From NCBI GenBank assembly GCA_019750095.1, contig JAIEOW010000042.1, positions 1 to 51,187 on the forward strand: 51,187 nucleotides of DNA, written 5' to 3'. A program made the translations under genes and the position numbers. The notes under the pieces are model-generated. The model was not told the DNA's origin, searched no databases, and saw only the letters and a list, made by a program, of their open reading frames with translations. Positions 34,946 through 46,623 of this stretch are shown here, piece by piece; position 1 is the first letter of the stretch, and each line of letters starts with the position of its first letter. Origin of the DNA: Phycisphaerales bacterium. GTDB lineage: Bacteria > Planctomycetota > Phycisphaerae > Phycisphaerales > UBA1924.

Positions 34946-36346
34946 ATGATCGACTTGGCCGGCGCAAAGGTCACCGTCATGGGTCTCGGCCGCTTCGGCG
35001 GCGGCATCGGTGTCACACGCTGGCTCTGCCAGCAGGGGGCCGATGTCCTCGTCACCGACAAAGACCCCGCCGCCGATCTCGCAGATTCCATCGCCAAGAT
35101 TCAGGATCTGGTCAACGCCGGGCAAGTCACCCTGCGTCTCGGCGAGCACAACGTCTCCGACTTCACCGCCTGCGATCTCGTGATCGCCAACGCCGCAGTG
35201 CCCAAGCCATGGGAGAATCGCTTTCTCCGCTCGGCATGGGCCGCAGGCGTGCCGGTCACCACCGAAATCGCCCTCGCCATCGACGCCCTGCGCAACCGCG
35301 GCGTGTCAAGCACAATCGGCATCACTGGTTCCGTCGGCAAAAGCACCACCACCGCGATGATCCATCACGCCCTCAGCACCACGCTCGGCCCCTCCGGCAG
35401 CCAGGTGCTCCTCGGCGGCAACATCGGCGGGTCGCTCCTCACCCAACTTGCCGACATCACGCCGAACGCGATCGTCGTGCTCGAACTCTCATCCGCCATG
35501 CTGCACTGGCTCGAAGAAGGCCTCGTGCCAAAGTGGTCCCCGCACGTCGCCGTCGCCACCAACATCTCAGCCAATCACCTCGACTGGCACGGGGATTTTG
35601 ATCACTACGCCGCCAGCAAGCAGCACCTGCTCCGTCACCAGACTTCAACCGACGTCGCCGTGCTCGGGCCATCGGTGTGGTCATGGCGTGAGAAGACCCC
35701 GGCCAGGGCCGTGCAGATCATCGCCGAGAAGTTCGTGGGCGAACTCGCACTGCCCGGTGAACACAATCGCGAGAACGCCGCCGCCGCCCTGCTCGCATGT
35801 ACCGCCATCGCTCCCGACGCCGATGCTGATGCGTTTGTCCAAGCGATTCGCACCTATCCCGGGCTCGCCCATCGTCTCCAACGCGTCGCCGAGTGGCGTC
35901 TAACACCGAATGCCCGCCCGATTCGTTTCTACAACGACAGCAAGTCCACGACCCCCGAGTCCGCACTCAAGGGCGTTCAGGCGATCGCCGCCATGCCCGG
36001 CTGCGGCCTTGCCAAGTGCCACCTGATCGCTGGCGGATACGACAAGGGCTCTGATCTCTCACCCATCGCGCGTCTCGCTGGAGAACTGGGCGGTCTCTAC
36101 ACGATCGGCGCGACCGGCCCCACCATCGCCGCGGCCGCTCGATCGCTCGGCCCCGATGGCTCTTCGCGCGTGCACGAATGCGCAACGCTGGTGAACGCCG
36201 TGCACATCGCGATCTCGAAGCTCTCCCCCGGCGACGTGCTCCTGCTCTCGCCCGGATGCGCCTCGTGGGATCAATATGTCAACTTCGAGGCCCGAGGAGA
36301 CGAGTTCGTCGCCCTTGTCCTCGCCGCCATCAAGGAGCGTCACTGA
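34946..36346 (+). CDS. murD: UDP-N-acetylmuramoylalanine-D-glutamate ligase
   Basis: A 466-residue Mur ligase. MurD adds D-glutamate to UDP-MurNAc-L-Ala in peptidoglycan synthesis, in the cytoplasm. The N-terminal Rossmann-like domain shows GLGRFGGG; the ATP loop is GITGSVGKSTT (about 133-143; the family more often has GTNGKST, so this is a slight variant). VLELSSAML, NISANHLDWH and the FYNDSKSTTPES block (MurD signature) follow, and GGYDKGSD and LLLSPGCASWDQY close the C-terminal domain. The ATG at 34946 starts directly at MIDLAGAKVTVMGLG. It stands away from any dcw cluster. The YdjY-domain gene starts one base after its stop. Confidence 0.95.
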   Translation: MIDLAGAKVTVMGLGRFGGGIGVTRWLCQQGADVLVTDKDPAADLADSIAKIQDLVNAGQVTLRLGEHNVSDFTACDLVIANAAVPKPWENRFLRSAWAAGVPVTTEIALAIDALRNRGVSSTIGITGSVGKSTTTAMIHHALSTTLGPSGSQVLLGGNIGGSLLTQLADITPNAIVVLELSSAMLHWLEEGLVPKWSPHVAVATNISANHLDWHGDFDHYAASKQHLLRHQTSTDVAVLGPSVWSWREKTPARAVQIIAEKFVGELALPGEHNRENAAAALLACTAIAPDADADAFVQAIRTYPGLAHRLQRVAEWRLTPNARPIRFYNDSKSTTPESALKGVQAIAAMPGCGLAKCHLIAGGYDKGSDLSPIARLAGELGGLYTIGATGPTIAAAARSLGPDGSSRVHECATLVNAVHIAISKLSPGDVLLLSPGCASWDQYVNFEARGDEFVALVLAAIKERH

Positions 36347-36347
36347 A

Positions 36348-37106
36348 ATGGGCTGGCCCGGCGTGATCACCGCTCTCATGATGCACAACGCCTCACCGCT
36401 GTCGACCGATCTGGTCGGAGCTCACGAGGTCTTTCCGGGCGTGCGCATCAACGCCGACAAGACGATCGTTGAGTTCGACGCCGCCGTCTCGCCCGCCTTG
36501 GTCAGAGACGCCCGTGCTCCAAGGTTTTATCTTGAGGTGCTCATCTGCGCACCCAACACACGCGAGCACGAGAGCTTCCTCGTCACCACCGTCAAGCCCT
36601 CACACATCCACGCCGCCATGCTCGTCATCGGGCTCAATCACGGCACTCCCGGCCGATGGGTCGAAGCCGAAAACCGGTTGAATGCGATCCAGCCCACCGG
36701 TGATCGTGTGGACGTACGTTTCGTGTTTGCGAGCGACGCCGGCAAGCGCGTCGTCGCCGACCCGCTGAACTGGATCATCCGCGCCGAAGACGCACTGCCA
36801 TTCACCCGCTTCGAATCCACCCAAGCCTCGAATCCCGGCTGGGTCTTCGCTGGGTCAAGGTTTGTCTCGCGCCCGCTCCCTGATGGCCAACGCGCCAGCG
36901 AGGTCTATGACGCCGACGGCGCGGGCATCATCCTCGGCCTGACCACCTTCGGCTCCGAAGTGATCGGCTGGTCCCGCATGATCAGTCCCGAGGCCGCCGT
37001 CGAAGCACCGGCCTGGATCGCCGACTTTGACAAAACGCCCAAGCCGGGCACACCCGTCGCGGTACGTATCGCCAAGACTCGGCCGCCGCCGACTCTATCC
37101 AGATAA
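36348..37106 (+). CDS. YdjY-domain protein
   Basis: A 252-residue protein. The ATG at 36348 lies one base after the murD stop, so translation is probably coupled. The block RFYLEVLICAPNTREHESF then VTTVKPSHIHAAMLVIGLN matches the YdjY domain, a module often found in planctomycete exported or envelope proteins; its function is not known. No clear signal peptide is seen at this start, so location is uncertain. A frame that continues upstream inside murD is not plausible. The mutA operon begins about 130 bases later, behind its own promoter region. Confidence 0.72.
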   Translation: MGWPGVITALMMHNASPLSTDLVGAHEVFPGVRINADKTIVEFDAAVSPALVRDARAPRFYLEVLICAPNTREHESFLVTTVKPSHIHAAMLVIGLNHGTPGRWVEAENRLNAIQPTGDRVDVRFVFASDAGKRVVADPLNWIIRAEDALPFTRFESTQASNPGWVFAGSRFVSRPLPDGQRASEVYDADGAGIILGLTTFGSEVIGWSRMISPEAAVEAPAWIADFDKTPKPGTPVAVRIAKTRPPPTLSR

Positions 37107-37187
37107 ACCCCCGCCTGAGCTCCCCCCAAACAGTTGTGTTCACGTCAAGATTCGGTCTCCATCACCCGATGCGCTCGCCTTATCAAT

Positions 37188-37201
37188 GGATAAGTGTATC
37201 C
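37188..37201 (+). promoter_or_regulatory. Small palindrome upstream of mutA
   Basis: The inverted repeat GGATA-AGTG-TATCC lies about 33 bases before the mutA ATG, in an AT-rich stretch that contrasts with the GC-rich surroundings. It could be an operator at the mutA promoter. A canonical -10/-35 pair was not found, so this is weak. Confidence 0.35.
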
Positions 37202-37233
37202 TTTAGTCAGATACTCCGCCGGAAGGAGCCCCA

Positions 37234-39362
37234 ATGCTTGCTCGTGACTTGCACATCGCCGAGGAGTTCCCCGATCTCCCGATCGACCGCTGGCGCGAGT
37301 TGGTCGAGGCCGACCTCGTGGGGAGTTCCCCAGCAACCGGCGATCCCAAAGCGCTCTTCGAGCGCAAGCTCGTCTCGCACACCTACGAAGGGCTCTATGT
37401 CCAGCCGCTGTACACCGAGCGCGATTGGCCATCGGCCAGTCGCGTGACGGGGTCTTCAGGCGTCGCCCCCTGGATTCGCGGCTCCTCGGCACTCGGCAAT
37501 GTCCAGAACGGATGGGACATCCGCCAGGAACATGCCGCAGCAGATCCAGTCGAACTCAACGCCAACCTGCTCGAAGACCTTCACGGCGGCGTGACCTCGG
37601 TATTGCTTCGGCTCGACGCCGCTGGGCGATCCGGGTGCGATGCGGATGAGCCGCACGTTCGCAACATTGTCGCTATCGACGGGTGCTCGCTGTCATCTCC
37701 CCCCGACTGGGACGCCGCGTTCAAGGGTGTGCATCTCGGCATGATCGGTGTCTCGCTCCAAGCAGGTGCCGCGTTCGTTCCCGCGGCGGCCCAGCTCATG
37801 GCGCTCTGGGAACGATCTCGTGTCTCACCAGACACCGCACGCGGCGCGTTCCACGCTGACCCGCTCGCCGTGCTTGTTCGCGACGGCCAGGTCCCCGTGC
37901 CCGTCGAAGGTCTTTTGCATCAGATGGCCGACCTCGCGTCCTTCACCGCGTCGCGATACCCGAAGGTCACCTCCATCCGCGTCGGCACCGCGCCCTACCA
38001 CCATGCCGGGGCAACCGCCACGCAGGACCTCGCCTTCTCCATGGCCACCGGCGTCGAGTACTTGCGTGCCCTCACACGCGCTGGACTCAGCGTCGATGCG
38101 GCCAGCAATCAGATGGTCTTCAGCTTCGCCGTCGGATGCCAGTTCTTTCTCGCCACCGCCAAGCTCCGCGCCGCTCGGCGATTGTGGGGCCGCATCGTCG
38201 AGTGCAGCGGTGGATCGCCACACGCGCAATCCATGCATATGCACGTCCGCCCGAGCAAACGCGTGATGGCCCACCGCGATCCTTGGGTCAACATCCTGCG
38301 CAACACCGCCTGCGTCTTTGCCGCCGGCATCGCCGGAGCCGAGAGCATCGGTAGTGAACCCTTCGATTGCGTTCTGGGCTCGCCATCGGAACTCGCCCGC
38401 AGAATCGCGAGAAACACCCATCACATGCTCATGGATGAGGCGCATCTTCACCAGATCAGTGATCCCGCCGGCGGCTCGTGGTACCTGGAAAAGCTCACCG
38501 ACGAACTCGCAGAGGCCGCATGGATCATCTTCCAGGACATCGAACGCCGCGGCGGCATGCTCGCATGCCTCAGAAGCGGCTGGGTGCACCCTCAGATCGA
38601 CACGTCCTACGCCTCTCGAGTCCACAACATCTCTACCCGCAAAGATCCTGTGCTCGGAGTCAGTGAGTTTGCCAATCCTCTTGAGCAACGGCCAACGCCT
38701 CGGGTGGTCGATCTCGACGCTGTCCGCGCCGCGGGCATGCGGAGAGTTCTCGCACATCGTTCAAGCCGCAACGCTGTGCCGCGATCGATCGATCGATCCG
38801 GACAACTCGGCTCGCTCTCTCGCACGGCCCTCGATGCCGCACTGGCCGGTGCCACCATCGGCGAGATCGCCCGCTCCCTCTGGAACGGTGCTCCGGCACA
38901 GACACTCGAATCAGGCCCGCTCGCCGCTCACCCCTATGCCGAGCCGTTCGAACACCTGCGCGATCAGGCCGACGCCATCGCCGCCGAGTGCGGCCACAGG
39001 CCGAGTGTCCAACTCCTCACCCTCGGCACGATCGCCGAGCATGGCGCACGGGTCGCGTATGCCAGGAACTTCTTCCAGGCCGGCGGCTTCGCGGTTCGCA
39101 CCATCGATCGCCCGTCCGATGCGCATCAGGGCGGCATCGTCGTGGTCTGCGGCCACGACACGCAGTATTCGAACGGTCTCGCCGAGCAAGCCGCCCGGGA
39201 ACTCAGCGCGGCCGGCGCACGCACGATCGTCCTCGCCGGCATCCCCGGCACCGCAGAACGCGAGAGCGCGTATCGATCCGCGGGCATCGATCGGTTCATC
39301 TTCGTGAAATGCGATGTCGTACGAACGCTCTCCGAGCTGCTCAGTGAAGAAGGAGCCGCCCG

Positions 39363-39366
<4 letters not shown>
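37234..39366 (+). CDS. mutA: Methylmalonyl-CoA mutase small subunit
   Basis: A 710-residue protein of the beta (non-catalytic) mutase subunit type. The ATG at 37234 follows GGAAGGAG. The barrel domain keeps family blocks such as [72 protein letters not shown] and the [10 protein letters not shown] motif. The C-terminal region lacks the cobalamin-binding DxHxxG, as expected for the small subunit. It pairs with MutB, whose start overlaps the stop by four bases, to interconvert methylmalonyl-CoA and succinyl-CoA in propionate metabolism. Confidence 0.93.
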
Positions 39367-41629
<2,263 letters not shown>

Positions 41630-41633
<4 letters not shown>

Positions 41634-42808
41634 GCGTGATGCCCGATGACTCCCCATGTCCACTGGAGACTTCGAGAGAAGCCCCCGCCGAACCGCCGGG
41701 GTTCGCCTTAACCGTCGTGCCCCCGCCTGATGTGATCCAGACGGTGGCCATTCGACCAGGTGCGCCTCCGCCGCGGGTTGAACCCACTGCGGTCCAGCTC
41801 GTTCGCGGCGTGCGTTCTCGCGATCGCGCCGCGCTCGGACGAGCGATCTCGCTCATCGAGTCGTCCAACCCCGCACATCAGTCCAAGGCCCGCGAACTCA
41901 TGCGTCTTCTCGCTGTGAGTGCCCCAGACGCAAGTACTTCTATCCGCATCGGCATCACCGGCGTCCCCGGCGCGGGCAAGAGCACGTTCATCGAACGTCT
42001 CGGATGCATGCTGACCTCGGCAGGGTCCCGATTGGCCGTTCTCGCCGTCGACCCTTCCAGCGCGATCAGCGGCGGAGCGATCCTCGGCGACAAAACGCGC
42101 ATGGCCAAGCTCGCCAGCGATCCGAACGCCTTCATCCGTCCATCACCCTCCAGCGGCACCCTCGGCGGCGTCGCTCGCACCACGCGTGATTCCATCGCAA
42201 TCTGCGAGGCGGCAGGGTTTGATGTCGTTCTCGTCGAGACCGTCGGCGTCGGGCAGTCCGAAACCGCCGTCGCAGACATGACCGACCTCTTCCTCGCCCT
42301 CATGGTCCCGGGCGCAGGCGATGAGCTTCAGGGCATCAAACGCGGCCTGCTCGAACTCGTCGACATCCTCATCGTCAACAAGTGCGATGGCGACAACATG
42401 CAACGCGCCAAGCTCGCCGCCCGCCAGCACGCCGGCGCGCTCCGCATGCTCCGCGGCGATGGCGAGTCCGCTCTCGCTCCGATCGTGTTGACCGCCAGCG
42501 CACTCACCGGCGATGGTGTCGCCGACATCTGGACAAGCATCCTCGCCCGTCACAGCACGATGCGTTCCACCGGCAATCTGGAAGCGCGACGCCGCACACA
42601 ACGAGTGCGTTGGCTGGACACGGCCATCGATGATCGCCTCCACGCCATGCTCCGCGCATCGTCTGCCGCGCAGCTCGCTTTGGAGAACGCTCGCGCCCGT
42701 GTGCTCGCCGGGACGCTGGCCCCGTCCGACGCCGCCGACACCGTGCTGAACACACTCATCGAGACGATCTGCACCCAGCGTCCGCAAGATTCCCATTCTT
42801 TGCCTTGA
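41630..42808 (+). CDS. meaB: Methylmalonyl-CoA mutase-associated GTPase
   Basis: A 392-residue G3E-type GTPase (MeaB/ArgK family) that protects and helps load cobalamin into methylmalonyl-CoA mutase. The P-loop is GVPGAGKST near 110, followed by [45 protein letters not shown] and the NKCDGDN base-recognition motif. The first 85 residues are a Pro-rich extension before the GTPase core. Its position directly after mutB supports the role. Confidence 0.95.
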
Positions 42809-42831
42809 GGTCCTTAATATCCTACAATCGG

Positions 42832-43311
42832 ATGCAAATGTCCATTGAATCTGCCCCCATCTCCGCCAACATCAAAGCCGTGAACCACATTGGCATCGCG
42901 GTCCGATCGCTGGACGCGCAGCGCAGCTTCTACGAAGGGGTTCTTGGAGCCAGGTTCGAGGGTGTTGAGGAAGTCGCCGACCAGCATGTCCGTGTCGCGT
43001 TCTACCTCATCGGCCCCCCCGAGTCGGCGATACGGCTGGAACTGCTCGAACCCACCTCGCCCGAGTCGCCCATCGCCGCGTTCATCGAAAAACGCGGCGA
43101 AGGCCTCCACCATGTCGCCTATACCGTCGACAACTTGCAGTCCCGACTGGATTGGCTGAAGAGCAAGGGCATCCGCCTGATCGACGAGCGGCCCCGCGTC
43201 GGTGCCCATTCCACCAACATCGCATTCATCCATCCAAAGTCATCTCTCGGCGTTCTGACCGAACTCTGCGAAGTCACTCGCTCCCACCACGCACACACAG
43301 GCGCATCATGA
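42832..43311 (+). CDS. mce: Methylmalonyl-CoA epimerase
   Basis: About 159 residues of the glyoxalase/VOC fold. Metal-ligand blocks are visible: His in AVNHIGIAV, Glu in LELLEP and His in GLHHVAYTVDN. The enzyme interconverts the (S) and (R) forms of methylmalonyl-CoA, linking carboxylation to the mutase. The start is uncertain: ATG at 42832 or 42838 are likely, and a TTG overlapping the meaB stop is possible. The stop overlaps the carboxyltransferase ATG. Confidence 0.93.
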   Translation: MQMSIESAPISANIKAVNHIGIAVRSLDAQRSFYEGVLGARFEGVEEVADQHVRVAFYLIGPPESAIRLELLEPTSPESPIAAFIEKRGEGLHHVAYTVDNLQSRLDWLKSKGIRLIDERPRVGAHSTNIAFIHPKSSLGVLTELCEVTRSHHAHTGAS

Positions 43312-44918
43312 CCACCGCCCAATCGCCATCAACCCCGGTCCCCGCTGCCAACGGTGCACCGCGCAGCAACACCGTCCCCATGGCGACGCGCCTGGTCGAA
43401 CTCAAGAATAAACGTCAGCAACTCGCCCAAGGTGGCGGTGCCGATCGCCTCGCCAAGCACAAGGCCGCAGGCAATCTCACCGCCCGCGAACGCATCGACA
43501 CCCTGCTCGACGCGACAAGTTTCCAGGAACGCAACGGTTTCGCACGCCACCGCTGCACATACCTCGGTATGGCCGACAAAGAACTCCCCGCCGATGGCGT
43601 CGTCACCGGCACCGGGCTCGTCGATGGCCGACTCATCCACCTCGCCAGCCAGGATTTCACCACCGGCGGCGGCGCGCTCGGCGAGACCCACGGCGACAAG
43701 ATCGTCGAGATGATGCGCGCCAGTCTCAAAACCGGCAGCCCCTTCGTCTTCATCAACGACTCCGGCGGCGCACGCATCCAGGAAGGCATCGACTCACTCG
43801 CCGCCTATGGACGCGTCTTCTATCACAACACGCTGCTCTCCGGCGTCGTGCCGCAGATCTCCCTCATCTGCGGCCCCTGCGCCGGCGGCGCGGCCTACAG
43901 CCCCGCCCTCACCGACTTCATCATCCAAACACGCCGCGCCCAGATGTTCATCACCGGCCCGCAGGTCATCAAGAAAGTCACCGGCGAAGAAGTCACCGCC
44001 GAGCAGCTTGGTGGCCCCGAAGCCCACATGCACTACTCCGGCGACATCCACTTCATTGCCGACACCGACAAGGACGCCATCGCCCTCTGCCAACGCCTGC
44101 TCAGCTTCCTGCCATCCAACAACACCGAGATGCCGCCGGAAAAGCCGTTCACCGGCCCCGTCGAGCGCGATGAGTCGCTGAACACCTTGCTGCCACCCGA
44201 CTCCCGCATCGCCTACGACATGCACACGATCATCCGCAAGATCGTCGACGACGCGGATTTCCTCGAAGTCCAGGCCACCTTCGCCGCCAACATCATCGTC
44301 GGCTTCGGACGCATCACCGGCCAGACCGTCGGCATCGTCGCCAGCAACCCCATCGTCAAGGCCGGCGCACTCGATATCGATTCCTCCGACAAGGCCTCCC
44401 GTTTCGTCCGCTTCTGCAACGGCTTCAACATCCCCATCGTCACACTCGTCGACGTCCCGGGTTTCTATCCGGGCGTCAAACAGGAGTACGGCGGCATCAT
44501 CCGCCACGGCGCCAAGCTCCTCTTCGCCTACTCCGCCGCCACCGTGCCCAAGATTACCGTCGTCATCCGCAAGGCCTACGGCGGCGCATACGTCGCGATG
44601 GCCAGCAAAGATCTCGGTGCCGACGCCTGCGCCGCGTGGCCATCCGCCGAGATCGCCGTCATGGGTGCCGAGGGCGCGGTCGAAGTCATCTTCAAGAAAG
44701 AAATCCTCGAAGCCCCCGACAAGAACGCCAAGCGGGCCGAACTCATCGACCTCTACCGCAACACGTTCTCCAATCCCTTCGTCGCCGCTGGCCGTCGCAT
44801 GATCGACGACATCATCGAGCCCGCCGACACCCGACGCTACATCGCCGGCGCACTCATGCAGTTCCGAAACAAACGCGAACTGCGTCCCGAGAAGAAGCAC
44901 GGCCTCATGCCCCTCTGA
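43308..44918 (+). CDS. pccB: Acyl-CoA carboxylase carboxyltransferase subunit (propionyl/methylmalonyl-CoA type)
   Basis: A 536-residue carboxyltransferase. The family core is complete: HKAAGNLTARERIDTLLD, FVFINDSGGARIQEGI, ICGPCAGGAAYSPAL, GPQVIKKVTGEEV, LGGPEAHMHYSGD, LVDVPGFYPGVKQE and RKAYGGAYVAMASK. It moves carboxyl groups between a biotin carrier and propionyl-CoA; the same family includes sodium-pumping methylmalonyl-CoA decarboxylase (MmdA). The gene is coupled to mce by ATGA overlap, and a small protein and a biotin-carrier-like gene follow. No biotin carboxylase or membrane decarboxylase subunit is encoded in the window, so the direction of the reaction is unclear. Confidence 0.93.
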   Translation: MTTAQSPSTPVPAANGAPRSNTVPMATRLVELKNKRQQLAQGGGADRLAKHKAAGNLTARERIDTLLDATSFQERNGFARHRCTYLGMADKELPADGVVTGTGLVDGRLIHLASQDFTTGGGALGETHGDKIVEMMRASLKTGSPFVFINDSGGARIQEGIDSLAAYGRVFYHNTLLSGVVPQISLICGPCAGGAAYSPALTDFIIQTRRAQMFITGPQVIKKVTGEEVTAEQLGGPEAHMHYSGDIHFIADTDKDAIALCQRLLSFLPSNNTEMPPEKPFTGPVERDESLNTLLPPDSRIAYDMHTIIRKIVDDADFLEVQATFAANIIVGFGRITGQTVGIVASNPIVKAGALDIDSSDKASRFVRFCNGFNIPIVTLVDVPGFYPGVKQEYGGIIRHGAKLLFAYSAATVPKITVVIRKAYGGAYVAMASKDLGADACAAWPSAEIAVMGAEGAVEVIFKKEILEAPDKNAKRAELIDLYRNTFSNPFVAAGRRMIDDIIEPADTRRYIAGALMQFRNKRELRPEKKHGLMPL

Positions 44919-44928
44919 TCGACTCCAA

Positions 44929-45180
44929 ATGAACGATCACGATCCCAACATTCCCCCCGAGCACATCGCGGTCATCGCCGCCGCGGTCGTCGCGATGCTC
45001 GGCGAGCACGCACGCATCGCCGCAATCCGCCCCGCGATCATCTCTCGCCCGATGTCCCTGTGGATGCGCTCCGCCCGCGAGCGTGCACCGCACCGTACCG
45101 CCCCAAATGTCGCCACCCGCGGCACCCGCTCTTCTCGCTCAAACCCTCGGCCAAAGCCACCGCGATCGGAGTACCCATGA
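44929..45180 (+). CDS. Small accessory protein of the carboxylase operon
   Basis: An 83-residue protein. The N-terminal half (IPPEHIAVIAAAVVAMLGEH, then IAAIRPAI) is a hydrophobic or amphipathic helix like that of the small gamma-type or OadG-like proteins that accompany carboxyltransferase genes; the rest is Arg/Pro-rich and disordered. It starts 10 bases after the carboxyltransferase stop and overlaps the biotin-carrier-like gene (ATGA). A structural role holding the carrier to the carboxyltransferase is plausible by family analogy, not shown. Confidence 0.65.
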   Translation: MNDHDPNIPPEHIAVIAAAVVAMLGEHARIAAIRPAIISRPMSLWMRSARERAPHRTAPNVATRGTRSSRSNPRPKPPRSEYP

Positions 45181-45608
45181 AACTGCGCGTCACCGTCGAC
45201 GGCAAGCCCTACGACGTCTCGGTCGAGGTCCTCGAACCGGCCGCACCTTCGGCCATCAAGCCCCCGCCCTCGCCTCCGGCCGTCATCACCGCTCCACCCA
45301 TTCCCGCGCGTGTCGAACCCCAGGACACAACGCCCGCGTCCGTCGAAGACGTCTCCATCTCCATCGCCGGAACCATCACCCAGATCAAAGCCAAAGTCGG
45401 CGACGCCGTCCGCCCGCACGACACCATCATGTCCTTCGCCGCCTCCAGCGCAATCACCGGCGGCGATTCCAAAGGCAACGGCCTTAGCGGCGCTGTCCAC
45501 GCCCCAAGCGCTGGCACCATCACCGAGATCCTCGTCAAAACCGGCGACAAAATCACCCCCAACCAGCCCCTCGCCCGAGTCCGCGTCCGTCGTCCCGCGA
45601 CGTCATGA
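45177..45608 (+). CDS. Biotin-carrier-like domain protein without the AMKM motif
   Basis: A 143-residue protein. After a start like that of gamma/biotin-carrier proteins (MKLRVTVDGKPYDVSVEVLE) and a Pro-rich linker, residues about 62-140 form a biotinyl/lipoyl-like fold: SISIAGTITQIKAKVGDAVR and, in the second half, AGTITEILVKTGDKITPN. The hairpin between them, where carriers have AMKM with the biotinylated Lys, reads MSFAASSAITGGDSKGNG. There is no Lys at the expected place, and the loop is several residues longer. The frame is unbroken, so this looks genuine. The protein may be an inactive or structural paralogue, with another carrier encoded elsewhere. Confidence 0.8.
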   Translation: MKLRVTVDGKPYDVSVEVLEPAAPSAIKPPPSPPAVITAPPIPARVEPQDTTPASVEDVSISIAGTITQIKAKVGDAVRPHDTIMSFAASSAITGGDSKGNGLSGAVHAPSAGTITEILVKTGDKITPNQPLARVRVRRPATS

Positions 45609-45613
45609 CCCGA

Positions 45614-46531
45614 TCATGACTTGCCCGGCACCGTCGGCGGCGCACCATCCTGCGCCACCGCCGCGCCCTGCGGCGTCATCTTCGCCGCCAGAATCGTCGA
45701 CACATCGTCCCGCAACTGTCCGAGCGCCTCGGCCTCTTCCGGCGCAAGCTGTATGAACCCGCCAACCTGCACCGTGTTCTCCGTGACTTTCCCCTTCTTG
45801 TCCACCGTCACGATCTTGTTCTTCAGATCCAGAAACCGCGACGCGTTGCACGCCGGGCACGTCCGCACGCGATACTCCAGCGACGACGGCGCGTGATCGA
45901 TCTCCGCAATCGGCGGCGTCAGAATCTCCTCCAGATTCCCCGACCGCATCCGATTCGTCGTCTCCATGCTCAACCCGGGCACGCCGAACTTCAGCGTCTC
46001 CAAAGTCGCCCACCGCTCGCACGGCTCACAGAACGGCTCGCGCGCCTGCGCCCGCGCCATCTTCGCAGACACCCACACGATCGCCCCGGCCTCAACGCCC
46101 CAGGCGATCCACACGAACACGCCGTTGATCGGCGTCCTGTTGCCGCTGGTGGACGCCCGTCCGATCTTCCACCCGTTGTCCACGCGCCACTGCACATACT
46201 CCCAAAGCGTCGGCGCCGGCAACACACCCCGCGTCTCCAGCAAATAGCCCGCATAGTGCGACGCCACCAGCCCGATCAACCCCGCAAGCACGCCATACCC
46301 GATCGCAAACACCGGACTCCGGCACTTCCCGATCTTCACCGCCAGCGACGCAAACAGCCCGCTCGCAAACGCAAACCCCATCACCGCAAGAATGTCCAGG
46401 ATGATCAGCGGGATGTACTTCATCACCACGCCATAGATCGCCCCCAGCACACCCGCCGCGATCAACATCGGAATCAAAAGCAAGAACGTGTTTGAGCCAA
46501 CCCGATTCGATGGTGCATAGGCAACAGGCAT
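45614..46531 (-). CDS. Multi-pass membrane protein with Cys-rich soluble domain
   Basis: A 305-residue protein from the ATG at 46531. Hydrophobic segments at about 12-35, 38-62, 70-100 and 135-155 suggest four membrane helices. The soluble C-terminal half has CEPCERW and CPACNASRFLDL, two CxxC pairs likely to bind zinc, and an Ala/Pro tail. Longer in-frame starts upstream add Arg-rich sequence and overlap the aroA promoter region. It converges with the biotin-carrier-like gene only five bases away. I cannot name the family; planctomycete membrane proteins with cytosolic zinc knuckles are common. Confidence 0.7.
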   Translation of the reverse strand: MPVAYAPSNRVGSNTFLLLIPMLIAAGVLGAIYGVVMKYIPLIILDILAVMGFAFASGLFASLAVKIGKCRSPVFAIGYGVLAGLIGLVASHYAGYLLETRGVLPAPTLWEYVQWRVDNGWKIGRASTSGNRTPINGVFVWIAWGVEAGAIVWVSAKMARAQAREPFCEPCERWATLETLKFGVPGLSMETTNRMRSGNLEEILTPPIAEIDHAPSSLEYRVRTCPACNASRFLDLKNKIVTVDKKGKVTENTVQVGGFIQLAPEEAEALGQLRDDVSTILAAKMTPQGAAVAQDGAPPTVPGKS

Positions 46532-46623
46532 GCGGCATCCCTTTGAATGTTGCGCGCGAGTGTACCACGTGCCGACCCGAGCACAAGTGCCCATCTCTCG
46601 CATCATCGCGTACACTCGGCCCC

